Positions 9,979 to 18,982 of a DNA stretch of 64,000 bases are shown one piece after another. Positions within the stretch are counted from its first letter, which is position 1. Every line of letters begins with the position of its first letter. The translations under genes were made by a program, and so were the position numbers. The stretch is from an uncultured Alcanivorax sp. (lineage in GTDB: Bacteria > Pseudomonadota > Gammaproteobacteria > Pseudomonadales > Alcanivoracaceae), in assembly GCF_947258575.1 (NCBI RefSeq), contig NZ_CAMYIV010000002.1:248001-312000 (forward strand). The letters run 5' to 3'. The notes beneath the pieces are model-generated. The model was not told the DNA's origin, ran no database searches, and was given only the letters and a program-made list of their open reading frames with translations.

Positions 9979-10746
9979 ATGATACATCCGACCGCCCTTA
10001 TCGATCCGGCCGCGGAGCTTGCAGAGGATGTGCAGGTCGGCCCCTATACGGTCATCGGCCCCGATGTAAAAATCGGTTCCGGTACCGTCATTGCCTCTCA
10101 TGTGGTCATCAAGGGACCGACCACCATTGGCAAGAACAACCATATTTTCCAATTTGCGTCCGTGGGTGAAGACTGCCAGGACAAGAAGTACAAGGGTGAG
10201 CCAACCCGGTTGGAAATCGGTGATGACAATGTGATCCGTGAGTCGGTGACCATTCATCGCGGTACCATTCAGGACAATTCCCTGACCAGGATCGGCAGCC
10301 GTAATCTACTGATGGCCTATGTGCATGTAGCCCATGACTGCATGGTGGGTGATGATTGCATTTTCGCCAACAATGCCTCTATTGCCGGGCACGCCCATGT
10401 GGGTAATGGCGTGATTCTGGGTGGCATGACAGGGGTTCATCAGTTCTGCAAGATTGGCTCCTATGCCATGACCTCCGGTTGCTCTCTGGTACTCAAGGAT
10501 ATTCCCGCCTACGTGATGGTGTCCGGAAACCCGGCCCAGGCTCGCAGCATGAATTTCGAGGGTATGAAACGCCGTGGCTGGTCCAAACAGACCATCGCGT
10601 CTCTGCGTACCGCCTACAAGGTGTTGTATCGCCAGGGGCTGACCCTGGAGCAGGCTCTGGCAGAGATGGAAGCCATGGAAGCCTCCGACGAGCTGCAACT
10701 GCTTATTGATTCGCTCAAGGCATCCGAACGCGGTATCACCCGCTGA
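9979..10746 (+). CDS. lpxA: UDP-N-acetylglucosamine acyltransferase
   Basis: First acylation step of lipid A on UDP-GlcNAc. It has 255 residues. The N-terminal two thirds are hexapeptide-repeat beta helix, with the active-site His in VHVAHDCMVGDDC and the following ANNASIAGHAHVG. The C-terminal helical domain includes NFEGMKRRGWSKQ. The ATG is 71 bp after fabZ and the stop is one base before the lpxB ATG. Confidence 0.97.
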   Translation: MIHPTALIDPAAELAEDVQVGPYTVIGPDVKIGSGTVIASHVVIKGPTTIGKNNHIFQFASVGEDCQDKKYKGEPTRLEIGDDNVIRESVTIHRGTIQDNSLTRIGSRNLLMAYVHVAHDCMVGDDCIFANNASIAGHAHVGNGVILGGMTGVHQFCKIGSYAMTSGCSLVLKDIPAYVMVSGNPAQARSMNFEGMKRRGWSKQTIASLRTAYKVLYRQGLTLEQALAEMEAMEASDELQLLIDSLKASERGITR

Positions 10747-10747
10747 G

Positions 10748-11902
10748 ATGGAAGCCAGCAAGGACGCTCCGCTTGTTGCCCTGATCGCCGGAGAAGCCTC
10801 CGGCGATATTCTTGGTGCAGGATTGATGCAGGGCCTGCAGGCTCGTTATCCGGGGGCCCGATTTATCGGTGTCGGTGGCGAGGAAATGGCCGCCGCTGGT
10901 CTCTCCAGCCTGTTTCCCATGGAAAAGCTCTCGGTGATGGGAATTACCGAAGTGCTGGCGCATCTGCCGGAACTGTTGCGCCTGCGCAAACAGCTAGTGA
11001 GCTTCCTGCTCGAACAGCGCCCGGATGTGGTCATCGGCATTGATTCGCCGGATTTCACTCTCCCCATCGCACGACGCCTCCACGCACAGGGTCTGAAAAC
11101 CGTCCATTACGTGAGCCCTTCGGTGTGGGCGTGGCGGCAGGGCCGAATCAAGGGCATCAAGCGCAGCATCGACTTGATGCTCTGCTTGCTGCCGTTCGAA
11201 GCGCGCTTTTACGAGCAACACCAGGTGCCGGTGGCGTTTGTGGGCCACCCCCTGGCGGACCGTGTACCCCTGGAAACGGATACCCCGGCGGCGCGTACCG
11301 AGCTTGGTCTGCCGGAAAGTGCCGACATTCTGGCAGTCTTGCCAGGCAGCCGGGGCGGGGAAGTGGGGCAGCTGATGCCCGCCTTTCTGGATGCCATGCT
11401 GGCCCTGCATGCTCGGCGGCCGGATCTGCACTTTGTGATTCCCGCAGCCAATAGTGCCCGCCGTGAACAGATTCAGGCATTGCTGGATACAGCGACGGAT
11501 TTGCCGGTCACCCTGGTAGACGGGCAAAGCCGTACCGTGATGGCGGCGGCAGATGTGATTCTGATGGCCTCTGGTACAGCGACCCTTGAGGGCCTGTTGG
11601 TGGGTAAACCCATGGTAGTGGGCTACCGGGTGGGTAGCATTACCTATGCCATCGCCAGTCGATTGGTGAAGAGCGAATTCGTGTCGCTGCCCAACCTGCT
11701 CTGTCGCGAACAAATGGTCCCCGAGCTGATCCAGGACGGCCTGACCACCGACGCCATTGTGCAGTCCGTGGGCCATTGGTTCGATAACCCGGATCAGGCT
11801 GATGCCCTCAAGTCCCGCTTCCGTGCCGTGCACGAACAGCTGCGTGGTGGTGCCAGTGAAAAAGCGGCGGATGCGGTCAGCCAACTGCTGGAGCGCAGCT
11901 GA
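10748..11902 (+). CDS. lpxB: Lipid-A-disaccharide synthase
   Basis: GT19 glycosyltransferase that joins lipid X to UDP-diacylglucosamine, forming the lipid A disaccharide at the inner leaflet. The ATG at 10748 gives 384 residues, the family norm. An in-frame TTG at 10706 inside lpxA was rejected. Motifs include [15 protein letters not shown] near the N-terminus, [13 protein letters not shown], and PGSRGGEVG in the nucleotide-sugar domain. The stop codon overlaps the ATG of rnhB. Confidence 0.96.
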   Translation: MEASKDAPLVALIAGEASGDILGAGLMQGLQARYPGARFIGVGGEEMAAAGLSSLFPMEKLSVMGITEVLAHLPELLRLRKQLVSFLLEQRPDVVIGIDSPDFTLPIARRLHAQGLKTVHYVSPSVWAWRQGRIKGIKRSIDLMLCLLPFEARFYEQHQVPVAFVGHPLADRVPLETDTPAARTELGLPESADILAVLPGSRGGEVGQLMPAFLDAMLALHARRPDLHFVIPAANSARREQIQALLDTATDLPVTLVDGQSRTVMAAADVILMASGTATLEGLLVGKPMVVGYRVGSITYAIASRLVKSEFVSLPNLLCREQMVPELIQDGLTTDAIVQSVGHWFDNPDQADALKSRFRAVHEQLRGGASEKAADAVSQLLERS

Positions 11903-12540
11903 TGGATCCGTTTTCCGAATACGCCCTGGCCGAGCCTTTCATTCCTTCCGTGTTTCGCTGGCAGCCGGGTATGCGAGTGGCCGGTGTGGATGAGGTCGGT
12001 CGCGGTCCCTTGGTGGGAGCGGTGGTGACCGCCGCAGTGGTGCTGGATCCTGCGCGCCCGATCCCCGGTCTGGCTGACTCCAAGAAAATCAGTGAAAAGA
12101 AAAGGTTGCAGCTGGAAGTTGAGATAAAGTCTCATGCTCTGGCCTGGTCGCTGGGGCGCGCTGAACCGGAAGAAGTTGATGAGCTGAACATCTTCCATGC
12201 CACCTTGCTGGCCATGCAGCGTGCGGTACTTGCCTTGCCTCTTGACGTGCACGCCGTGCTGGTGGACGGTAACCGCGTCCCCGAGCTTGTCTGTCCGGCA
12301 GAGGCGGTGGTGAAAGGTGATGGCCGGGTGCCAGCCATTTCCGCAGCCTCCATTCTGGCCAAGGTGGCTCGCGACCGGGAAATGCAGCAGCTTCACCAGC
12401 AACATCCCCAGTATGGCTTCGATCGCCACAAGGGTTACCCAACCAAGGTGCATCTGGCCGCGCTGGAACAACATGGTGCTCTGGCTCAACACCGCCGCTC
12501 CTTTGCGCCGGTGGCCAGAATTCTCGGCGTCCATGTTTGA
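11902..12540 (+). CDS. rnhB: Ribonuclease HII
   Basis: Cuts RNA in RNA-DNA hybrids and starts removal of single ribonucleotides misincorporated by DNA polymerase. It has 212 residues. [17 protein letters not shown] carries the first two acidic catalytic residues (D and E). DGNRVPEL and [12 protein letters not shown] follow with the remaining acidic site and the conserved AKVxRD block. It is coupled to lpxB by one-base overlap and precedes dnaE. Confidence 0.95.
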   Translation: MDPFSEYALAEPFIPSVFRWQPGMRVAGVDEVGRGPLVGAVVTAAVVLDPARPIPGLADSKKISEKKRLQLEVEIKSHALAWSLGRAEPEEVDELNIFHATLLAMQRAVLALPLDVHAVLVDGNRVPELVCPAEAVVKGDGRVPAISAASILAKVARDREMQQLHQQHPQYGFDRHKGYPTKVHLAALEQHGALAQHRRSFAPVARILGVHV

Positions 12541-12593
12541 CCTGGCACTGACCGGGGCGGCTTGCCGAAATACGTTACGAACACAGCAACACT

Positions 12594-12598
12594 GAGGA
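12594..12598 (+). promoter_or_regulatory. Ribosome-binding site that decides the dnaE TTG start
   Basis: GAGGA ends eight bases before the TTG at 12607. The upstream in-frame TTG at 12562 lacks such a box and would add a tail that DnaE proteins do not have. Confidence 0.6.
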
Positions 12599-12606
12599 AC
12601 ACCCCA

Positions 12607-15600
12607 TTGAGTGACCCCCGTTTTGTCCACCTGCGCCTGCACACCGATTATTCCCTGGTGGACGGGGTCGTGCGGGTCAAGGAACTGATCAAGACCTGTG
12701 CCAGCCAGGCCATCCCGGCGGTGGCCGTGACGGATGATTCCAATCTGTTCGCCATGATCAAGTTCTACTCCGCAGCCATGAATGCTGGGGTCAAGCCGTT
12801 GATGGGGGCGGATCTGTGGGTGGAAAGCGCCCATATCGAAGAGCCGGCAAAGCTGTCTTTCCTGGTACAGAACGAACAGGGCTACCAGAACCTGACCTTG
12901 CTGATCAGCCGCGCCTGGCAGACCAATCAGGACCGGGGCAGGGCTCTGGTCAAGGCAGAATGGCTGGAAGAACTCCATGAGGGGTTAATCGTGCTGTCCG
13001 CCGCCAGCCAGGGTGAAGTGGGGCAGTTGTTGCTGGCCGAAAAAACCGACCTGGCGCGCCAGCAGGCTCGCTGGCTGCAGTCTGTTTATGGTGATCGTGT
13101 CTACCTGGAAGTCCAGCGCACCTCCCGGCCGGGGGATGAAGATTGCCTGCACGCCACCGTGGCTCTGGCGGCAGAACTGGCTCTGCCAGTGGTAGCGACC
13201 AATGACGTACGGTTTATTCGCCGGGGGGATTTCGAGGCCCATGAGGCCCGCGTCTGCATCCATGATGGCAACACCCTGGAGGATCCGCGCCGGCCCAAGA
13301 AGTATTCCGAAGAGCAGTACCTGAAATCGGAAGATGAGATGGCGGCGCTGTTTTCCGATCTGCCGGAAGCGCTGGAAAACACCGTCGAAATCGCCCGTCG
13401 CTGCACCCTGGATATTCGCCTGGGCGAAAACTTCCTGCCGGACTTCCCGATCCCGGATGGCATGACCATTGAGCAATATTTCGAAAAGCTTTCCCGGGAT
13501 GGCCTGGAAGACCGCCTTGCGGTGTTGCTGGACAGAAATGACCCGGAGTACCCGAGCAAGCGCAAAGACTATGACGACCGGCTCAAGTTCGAGCTGGATA
13601 TCATCAACCAGATGGGCTTTCCCGGCTACTTTCTGATCGTTGCCGACTTCATCCAGTGGGGTAAGGACAACGAGGTGCCGGTTGGGCCGGGGCGGGGGTC
13701 CGGTGCCGGCTCGCTGGTGGCCTATGCCCTCAAGATTACCGATCTCGACCCCATTGGCTACGACCTGCTGTTCGAACGTTTCCTTAACCCGGAACGGGTA
13801 TCCATGCCTGACTTCGATGTGGATTTCTGCATGGAGAAGCGCGACCGGGTGATCAACTACGTGGCCGACAAGTACGGCCGTGATGCGGTGAGCCAGATCA
13901 TCACCTTCGGCACCATGGCGGCGAAGGCGGTGGTGCGCGACGTGGCGCGGGTGCAGGGCAAGCCTTATGGCCTGGCAGACCGGCTCTCCAAGATGATCCC
14001 GCCCACCCCGGGGATGACCCTGGAAAAGGCGTTTGAGCAGGAAGAAACCCTGCGCGAGTTTTTGGAAAGCGACGAGAACTCCGACAAGGACTCCGCCAAC
14101 GAAATCTGGGAAATGGCGTTGAAACTGGAAGGCCTGACCCGGAACGTGGGCAAGCACGCCGGGGGCGTGGTGATTGCACCGGGCAAGCTGACCGACTTCG
14201 CGCCGCTCTATTGTGAGGAAGACGGCACCAACCTGGTAACCCAGTACGACAAGGACGATGTGGAATCCGCCGGGCTGGTGAAGTTCGACTTTCTCGGCCT
14301 CAAGACCCTGACCATCATTGACTGGGCGGTGAAGGCTGCCAACGTCAAACGTCAGCGGGAAGGGCTGGATGATCTCGACATCGACCATATTCCGCTGGAT
14401 GATTCGCCCAGTTTCGACCTGCTCAAGAAAGGCGATACCACCGCCGTATTCCAGCTGGAAAGTCAGGGCATGAAGGAGCTGATCAAGAAGCTCAAGCCCG
14501 ACGTCTTTGAAGACATCATTGCACTGGTGGCCCTGTACCGGCCGGGGCCACTGGAATCCGGCATGGTGGACAACTTCGTCAACCGTAAACACGGCCGCGA
14601 GCCGCTGGCTTACCCGGATCCGCAGTACCAGCACGAATGGCTGGAGCCGATTCTCAAGCCGTCCTACGGGGTCATCCTGTATCAGGAGCAGGTGATGCAG
14701 ATCGCCCAGGAGCTGGCTGGCTACACCCTGGGTGGTGCGGACATGCTGCGTCGGGCCATGGGCAAGAAAAAGCCGGAAGAAATGGCCAAACAACGGGTCA
14801 TCTTTGAAGAGGGTGCCAAGGGCAAGGGCGTTGACCCGGACCTGGCCATGAAGATCTTCGACCTGGTGGAAAAATTTGCCGGCTACGGCTTCAACAAGTC
14901 CCACTCGGCTGCCTATGCACTGGTGGCCTATCAGACCGCCTGGCTGAAGGCTCACTATCCGGCGGAATTCATGGCCGCTACCATCTCGGCCGATATGCAG
15001 AACACCGACAAGGTGGTGACCTTCATCGACGAGTGCAAGACCATGGGCTTGCAGGTGTTGCCGCCGGATGTGAACTCCTGCGGTTACCGTTTTACGGTGA
15101 ACCCGGAAGGCGACATCGTTTACGGTCTGGGCGCCATCAAGGGACTGGGCGAGGGGCCTATCGAGGCCATTGTGTCCGCCCGCGCCGACGGTGGTGGCTT
15201 CAAGGACCTGTTCGATTTCTGCCGCCGTATCGACCTGAAAAAGATCAACCGTCGCTCCCTGGAAGCCATGGTGCGAGCCGGGGTGCTGGACAAGCTGGGC
15301 CCCCCTTCCTCCGACAAGCGATCCAGCTTCCATGACCGCGCCACGATCCTGGCGACCTTGCCCGATGCCATCGCCGCCGCCGACCAGGATGCCCGTAATG
15401 AGGCCGCCGGCATCATGGATATGTTCGGTGCGGTGGACGAAAGTCCAGCCACGGCCGTGGAATGGAAACCGGCCCGCTCATGGAACGACGACACTCGTCT
15501 TAACGGCGAGCGTGACACCCTGGGGCTGTTTCTCACCGGCCACCCCATTGATCAGTATGAGAGCGAAGTGCGCCAGTTCGTTTCCGCCAGGCTCAACTCG

Positions 15601-16122
15601 CTGCTACCCACCGGTAAAGGCGAGGCCGCAACGGTGGCCGGCCTGGTGGTGGCTTTGCGTATAACCCGCAGCAAGCGCAGCGGCGAGCGTATGGCGTTCG
15701 TCACCCTGGATGACAAGACCGGGCGTGTTGAAGTCTCCGTGTTCGGCAAGACCTTTGCTGAATACGGGGATCTTGTGCAAAAGGATGCCCTGTTGATCTT
15801 CAAGGGCGGTGTCCGTAACGATGACTATACTGGCGGTTTCAATCTCATCGCCGATGAAATCATGGACATGCGCCAGGCCCGGGAAACCTTCGCCCGGCGA
15901 CTGCGTGTGGCGGTGCCGGTATCCGACGGGCTGCCCCGACGCCTGCAACAGACGCTGGCTCCGTACCAGGGAGGGAGCACCCCGGTGCTGCTGGATCTGG
16001 ACCATCCCATCGCCGCTGCCAGCTTCTGGATGGGCGAGGCCTGGAAAATCAGCCCCCACGAGTCCCTGGTAGAGGAGCTGCGAGTGCAGTTCGGCGAAGA
16101 TGCAGTGCGGATGGAGTATTAA
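12607..16122 (+). CDS. dnaE: DNA polymerase III alpha subunit
   Basis: Catalytic subunit of the replicative polymerase. It has 1171 residues with a PHP domain at the N-terminus (VHLRLHTDYSLVDGV). The polymerase core has its catalytic aspartates in MPDFDVDFCMEKRD near residue 400 and GPGRGSGAGSLVAYAL before it. The GYGFNKSHSAAYAL block lies near residue 765. An OB domain at about 1000-1075 (TVAGLVVALRITRSK) and a tail follow. The start is TTG, giving MSDPRFVHLR, which matches the usual MSEPRFVHLR beginning. Confidence 0.97.
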   Translation: MSDPRFVHLRLHTDYSLVDGVVRVKELIKTCASQAIPAVAVTDDSNLFAMIKFYSAAMNAGVKPLMGADLWVESAHIEEPAKLSFLVQNEQGYQNLTLLISRAWQTNQDRGRALVKAEWLEELHEGLIVLSAASQGEVGQLLLAEKTDLARQQARWLQSVYGDRVYLEVQRTSRPGDEDCLHATVALAAELALPVVATNDVRFIRRGDFEAHEARVCIHDGNTLEDPRRPKKYSEEQYLKSEDEMAALFSDLPEALENTVEIARRCTLDIRLGENFLPDFPIPDGMTIEQYFEKLSRDGLEDRLAVLLDRNDPEYPSKRKDYDDRLKFELDIINQMGFPGYFLIVADFIQWGKDNEVPVGPGRGSGAGSLVAYALKITDLDPIGYDLLFERFLNPERVSMPDFDVDFCMEKRDRVINYVADKYGRDAVSQIITFGTMAAKAVVRDVARVQGKPYGLADRLSKMIPPTPGMTLEKAFEQEETLREFLESDENSDKDSANEIWEMALKLEGLTRNVGKHAGGVVIAPGKLTDFAPLYCEEDGTNLVTQYDKDDVESAGLVKFDFLGLKTLTIIDWAVKAANVKRQREGLDDLDIDHIPLDDSPSFDLLKKGDTTAVFQLESQGMKELIKKLKPDVFEDIIALVALYRPGPLESGMVDNFVNRKHGREPLAYPDPQYQHEWLEPILKPSYGVILYQEQVMQIAQELAGYTLGGADMLRRAMGKKKPEEMAKQRVIFEEGAKGKGVDPDLAMKIFDLVEKFAGYGFNKSHSAAYALVAYQTAWLKAHYPAEFMAATISADMQNTDKVVTFIDECKTMGLQVLPPDVNSCGYRFTVNPEGDIVYGLGAIKGLGEGPIEAIVSARADGGGFKDLFDFCRRIDLKKINRRSLEAMVRAGVLDKLGPPSSDKRSSFHDRATILATLPDAIAAADQDARNEAAGIMDMFGAVDESPATAVEWKPARSWNDDTRLNGERDTLGLFLTGHPIDQYESEVRQFVSARLNSLLPTGKGEAATVAGLVVALRITRSKRSGERMAFVTLDDKTGRVEVSVFGKTFAEYGDLVQKDALLIFKGGVRNDDYTGGFNLIADEIMDMRQARETFARRLRVAVPVSDGLPRRLQQTLAPYQGGSTPVLLDLDHPIAAASFWMGEAWKISPHESLVEELRVQFGEDAVRMEY

Positions 16123-16125
16123 CAG

Positions 16126-16173
16126 CAGCTTCTAGCTACTAGCCTCTAGTTGCGAGCTAAAAGCTAGAAGCTG
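16126..16173. repeat. AGCTTCTAGCT-type palindromic repeat after dnaE
   Basis: CAGCTTCTAGCT (16126-16137) and AGCTAGAAGCTG (16162-16173) are perfect inverted arms around a loop containing TTGCGAG. ATTTATT follows, so it may end dnaE transcription. Related AGCTACTAGCT arms occur at 28421-28523. The remaining spacer up to accA shows no further recognisable feature. Confidence 0.65.
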
Positions 16174-16360
16174 ATTTATTCCCTGAAACAGTTTGCAACC
16201 TAGCCGTGGGCTTCGCGTCTCGACCTTGTCATCCGGTTACGGCTACACTTGTGCAGGCCAATTCCGGCGGGATCAGGGATGACGATTCTGCCAGCCATGC
16301 GCCAGAGAGGGCGATTTTTCCCGGCGTTGCCAGCAAAACACCATAAACAGGCTCAGAGAT

Positions 16361-17332
16361 ATGAACCCGAACTTCCTCGAATTTGAACAACCCATCGCAG
16401 ATCTGGAAGCGAAGATCGAGGAATTACGATTGGTAGGTAGTGGCAGCGAGGTCAACATTTCCGAGGAAGTGGCCAAGCTGCAGGAAAAGAGTATTTCGCT
16501 TACCGAGAACATTTTCAGCAACCTCAGTGCCTGGCAGATCTCGCAACTGGCCCGTCACCCCAAACGGCCTTACATGCTGGATTACATCAAGCGGATTTTC
16601 GCTGATTTCGATGAACTGCATGGGGACCGTGCCTTTGCCGATGATCCGGCCATCGTTGGTGGCATTACCCGCCTGAACGGTCAGCCGGTGATGGTGATCG
16701 GTCACCAGAAAGGGCGCGAAGTGAAGGAGAAGGTGCGTCGCAATTTCGGCATGCCCAAGCCGGAAGGCTACCGCAAGGCCCTGCGTCTGATGGAGATGGC
16801 CGAGCGTTTCAAAATGCCGATTCTTACCTTTATCGATACTCCCGGGGCGTTCCCGGGAATTGATGCGGAAGAGCGCGGCCAGTCCGAGGCCATTGCCCGC
16901 AACCTGCGCGTCATGTCCCAGCTGAAAGTACCGATCATCGCCACGGTGGTAGGTGAGGGCGGCTCTGGCGGGGCGCTGGCCATCGGTGTCTGTGACCACC
17001 TGCAGATGCTGGAATTCTCTACCTATTCGGTAATTTCCCCGGAAGGTTGCGCCTCTATTCTCTGGCGCAGCGCCGACAAGGCCCCGGAAGCCGCGGCGGC
17101 CATGGGCCTCACCGCGGGCCGACTCCACGAGTTGGGTATCGTCGATCAGGTCATCAAGGAGCCGCTGGGTGGCGCTCATCGTGATTATGACCAGGCGGCG
17201 GATGCCATCCGCAAGGCGCTGGTCAAGCAACTCGATGAGCTCAAGACTCTGGAGGTTGAAGCACTGGTGGAGCGCCGCTACGACCGGCTGATGAGCTACG
17301 GCAATGTCGTCAGCGCTACCGCCGACGAATAA
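16361..17332 (+). CDS. accA: Acetyl-CoA carboxylase carboxyltransferase subunit alpha
   Basis: Alpha subunit of the carboxyltransferase that moves the carboxyl group from biotin to acetyl-CoA, the first committed step of fatty-acid synthesis. It works with AccD, which is not in this window. It has 323 residues, starting [19 protein letters not shown] as the family does. The crotonase-like core has [19 protein letters not shown] and [14 protein letters not shown], and EGCASILWR follows. The gene stands alone, 238 bp after dnaE, the frequent order in gammaproteobacteria. Confidence 0.97.
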   Translation: MNPNFLEFEQPIADLEAKIEELRLVGSGSEVNISEEVAKLQEKSISLTENIFSNLSAWQISQLARHPKRPYMLDYIKRIFADFDELHGDRAFADDPAIVGGITRLNGQPVMVIGHQKGREVKEKVRRNFGMPKPEGYRKALRLMEMAERFKMPILTFIDTPGAFPGIDAEERGQSEAIARNLRVMSQLKVPIIATVVGEGGSGGALAIGVCDHLQMLEFSTYSVISPEGCASILWRSADKAPEAAAAMGLTAGRLHELGIVDQVIKEPLGGAHRDYDQAADAIRKALVKQLDELKTLEVEALVERRYDRLMSYGNVVSATADE

Positions 17333-17455
17333 CCGTCTGCCGGCCGTCCTCTAGCCGCCCGTCACGCTGCTGTGGGAAGCTAGGTTTGCATAGCGAAGGC
17401 GGCGGCGCCTTTTTGCTAAAACCCGGTTCCGGCAAGCGTGATAATCTGATTCCCA

Positions 17456-18742
17456 ATGGCAAACCTTCCCCTGATTTCTGATCTGGCACAGCAGGCCCCA
17501 CCGGGGCCGTTGTTGCTTGCCTTCAGTGGCGGCCTGGATTCCACCGTATTATTGCACCTGCTGGTGGAAGCCGGTTTTGGCTCGCGCCTGCGAGTGGTTC
17601 ATATCAACCATCAATTACAGCCTGACAGCGGTGACTGGGCGGCACATTGCCAGCAGGTCGTCTCAGCCATGGGGTTGCCCTGTGAGGTAATCGCTGTGCG
17701 GGTGGAGGCCGGCAAGGGCATTGAAGCCGGGGCCCGGCAAGCGCGATACCAGGCCCTGTTTGCTGACGCCCACCGGGATGGTGCCACCGTGATTACCGCC
17801 CACCACCGCGATGATCAGGCCGAGACCCTGCTGCTGCGCTTGCTGCGTGGCGCGGGTGTGCAAGGGCTTGCCGCCATGCGTGCCCTGGATCATCGTCAGG
17901 GAATAGCCGTATGGCGTCCCCTGCTGGACCAACCCCGATCTGTTTTGGAGTGCCATGCCCATGAGCAGGGGCTGCAATGGCAGGATGATCCCAGCAATCA
18001 GGATCAATCCCTGCGCCGTAACTATCTGCGCCACAGCATTTTACCGGCCCTGCGTCAGCGCTGGCGCGGGGCCGATGAAATTCTGGCCCGAACTGCCCAG
18101 CACATGGGCGATGCCCGTGAGTTGCTGGACGAAAGGGCGCAACAGGATGCTGACGCCGGTGGGGTTAGTGAACAGTTTCCACTGGCGGCACTGGCAGCAT
18201 TAGGCCCGCCCCGGCAGCGAAACCTGTTACGTTGGTGGCTTCATCGTCGCGGTGCCAGCGCGCCCAGTGCAGCTGTGTTGGCCGAGTTGCTGGCCCTGCG
18301 GGGTGCCGCCCAAGACAGCCAGGCCAGGGTGGAATGGGGGCACTGGGCAGTGCGCTTGTTTCAGGGGGCCTTGTATTTGCTTCCCCGCGACGCCTTGGCG
18401 CCCTGGCAGGGCGAGTTGCTCTGGTCGGCGGACTCGCCCCCGCCCCCGCTGCCATTCTGGCGATTGGCGACCACGGCCGAGGAGGGCGGGGTAAGCCTGA
18501 TGCGCCCGCCTGGTGACCTCACCCTGCGCCCCTTCACTGGTGGCGCCCGTCTGTTGCGTAATGGCATGCACCAGCGCATCAAGGAACTGTGGCGAGCGGC
18601 CGGCGTGCCTCCCTGGCAGCGTCATCAGTGGCCACTGTTATACCGGGGCGAGACGCTGGTATCGGTGCCGCTGGTAGGGTTGGCGGATGGCGAAGAGGCA
18701 GCAAGCTGTGAAGAATGGTTTTTGTTGCCGGACTCTCGTTAG
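17456..18742 (+). CDS. tilS: tRNA(Ile)-lysidine synthetase
   Basis: Attaches lysine to C34 of the tRNA-Ile CAU anticodon, changing its decoding from AUG to AUA. It has 428 residues. The PP-loop is LAFSGGLDSTVLLHLL near residue 22, and ITAHHRDDQAETLLLRLLRG is the conserved adenylation segment. C-terminal substrate-binding domains follow (LRPFTGGARLLRNGMHQRIKE split over 360-385). It starts at ATG 17456 after a spacer of about 120 bp; accA-tilS adjacency is common. Confidence 0.95.
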   Translation: MANLPLISDLAQQAPPGPLLLAFSGGLDSTVLLHLLVEAGFGSRLRVVHINHQLQPDSGDWAAHCQQVVSAMGLPCEVIAVRVEAGKGIEAGARQARYQALFADAHRDGATVITAHHRDDQAETLLLRLLRGAGVQGLAAMRALDHRQGIAVWRPLLDQPRSVLECHAHEQGLQWQDDPSNQDQSLRRNYLRHSILPALRQRWRGADEILARTAQHMGDARELLDERAQQDADAGGVSEQFPLAALAALGPPRQRNLLRWWLHRRGASAPSAAVLAELLALRGAAQDSQARVEWGHWAVRLFQGALYLLPRDALAPWQGELLWSADSPPPPLPFWRLATTAEEGGVSLMRPPGDLTLRPFTGGARLLRNGMHQRIKELWRAAGVPPWQRHQWPLLYRGETLVSVPLVGLADGEEAASCEEWFLLPDSR

Positions 18743-18789
18743 CCATGTGAAGTGATGGTTGCTCCGCGAGGCCTTCAGCCTGTTTTACG

Positions 18790-18822
18790 GTGCAGTTCGC
18801 CTTAGGCTCAGTGCACCCTACG
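18790..18822 (+). repeat. Single arm of the GTGCAGTTCGCC repeat family
   Basis: The 33 bases GTGCAGTTCGCC...CAGTGCACCCTACG match one arm of the 81-bp palindromic elements at 37984-38064 and 53052-53132 nearly base for base. Only one arm is present here, so this is a partial or decayed copy in the tilS-recQ spacer. Confidence 0.8.
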
Positions 18823-18982
18823 AAGCGTTCCAGATTGGCCAATGTCCTACAGATTTGATCAACGCTGACTGATATAGCAGGGGACTTCAGGTCTGTACCT
18901 TTGGATTATGGGCCTGCAAGCAGGCAGCCATGACCCTGGCCAGCGTGCCCCGAACTTCGCCTGATTAGCCAAAAGAGTATCC

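Noticed and set aside
12985-15333. 782-residue open frame on the minus strand
   Set aside because: It lies wholly antisense to dnaE and comes from codon bias in GC-rich DNA. No recognisable motifs or start signal.
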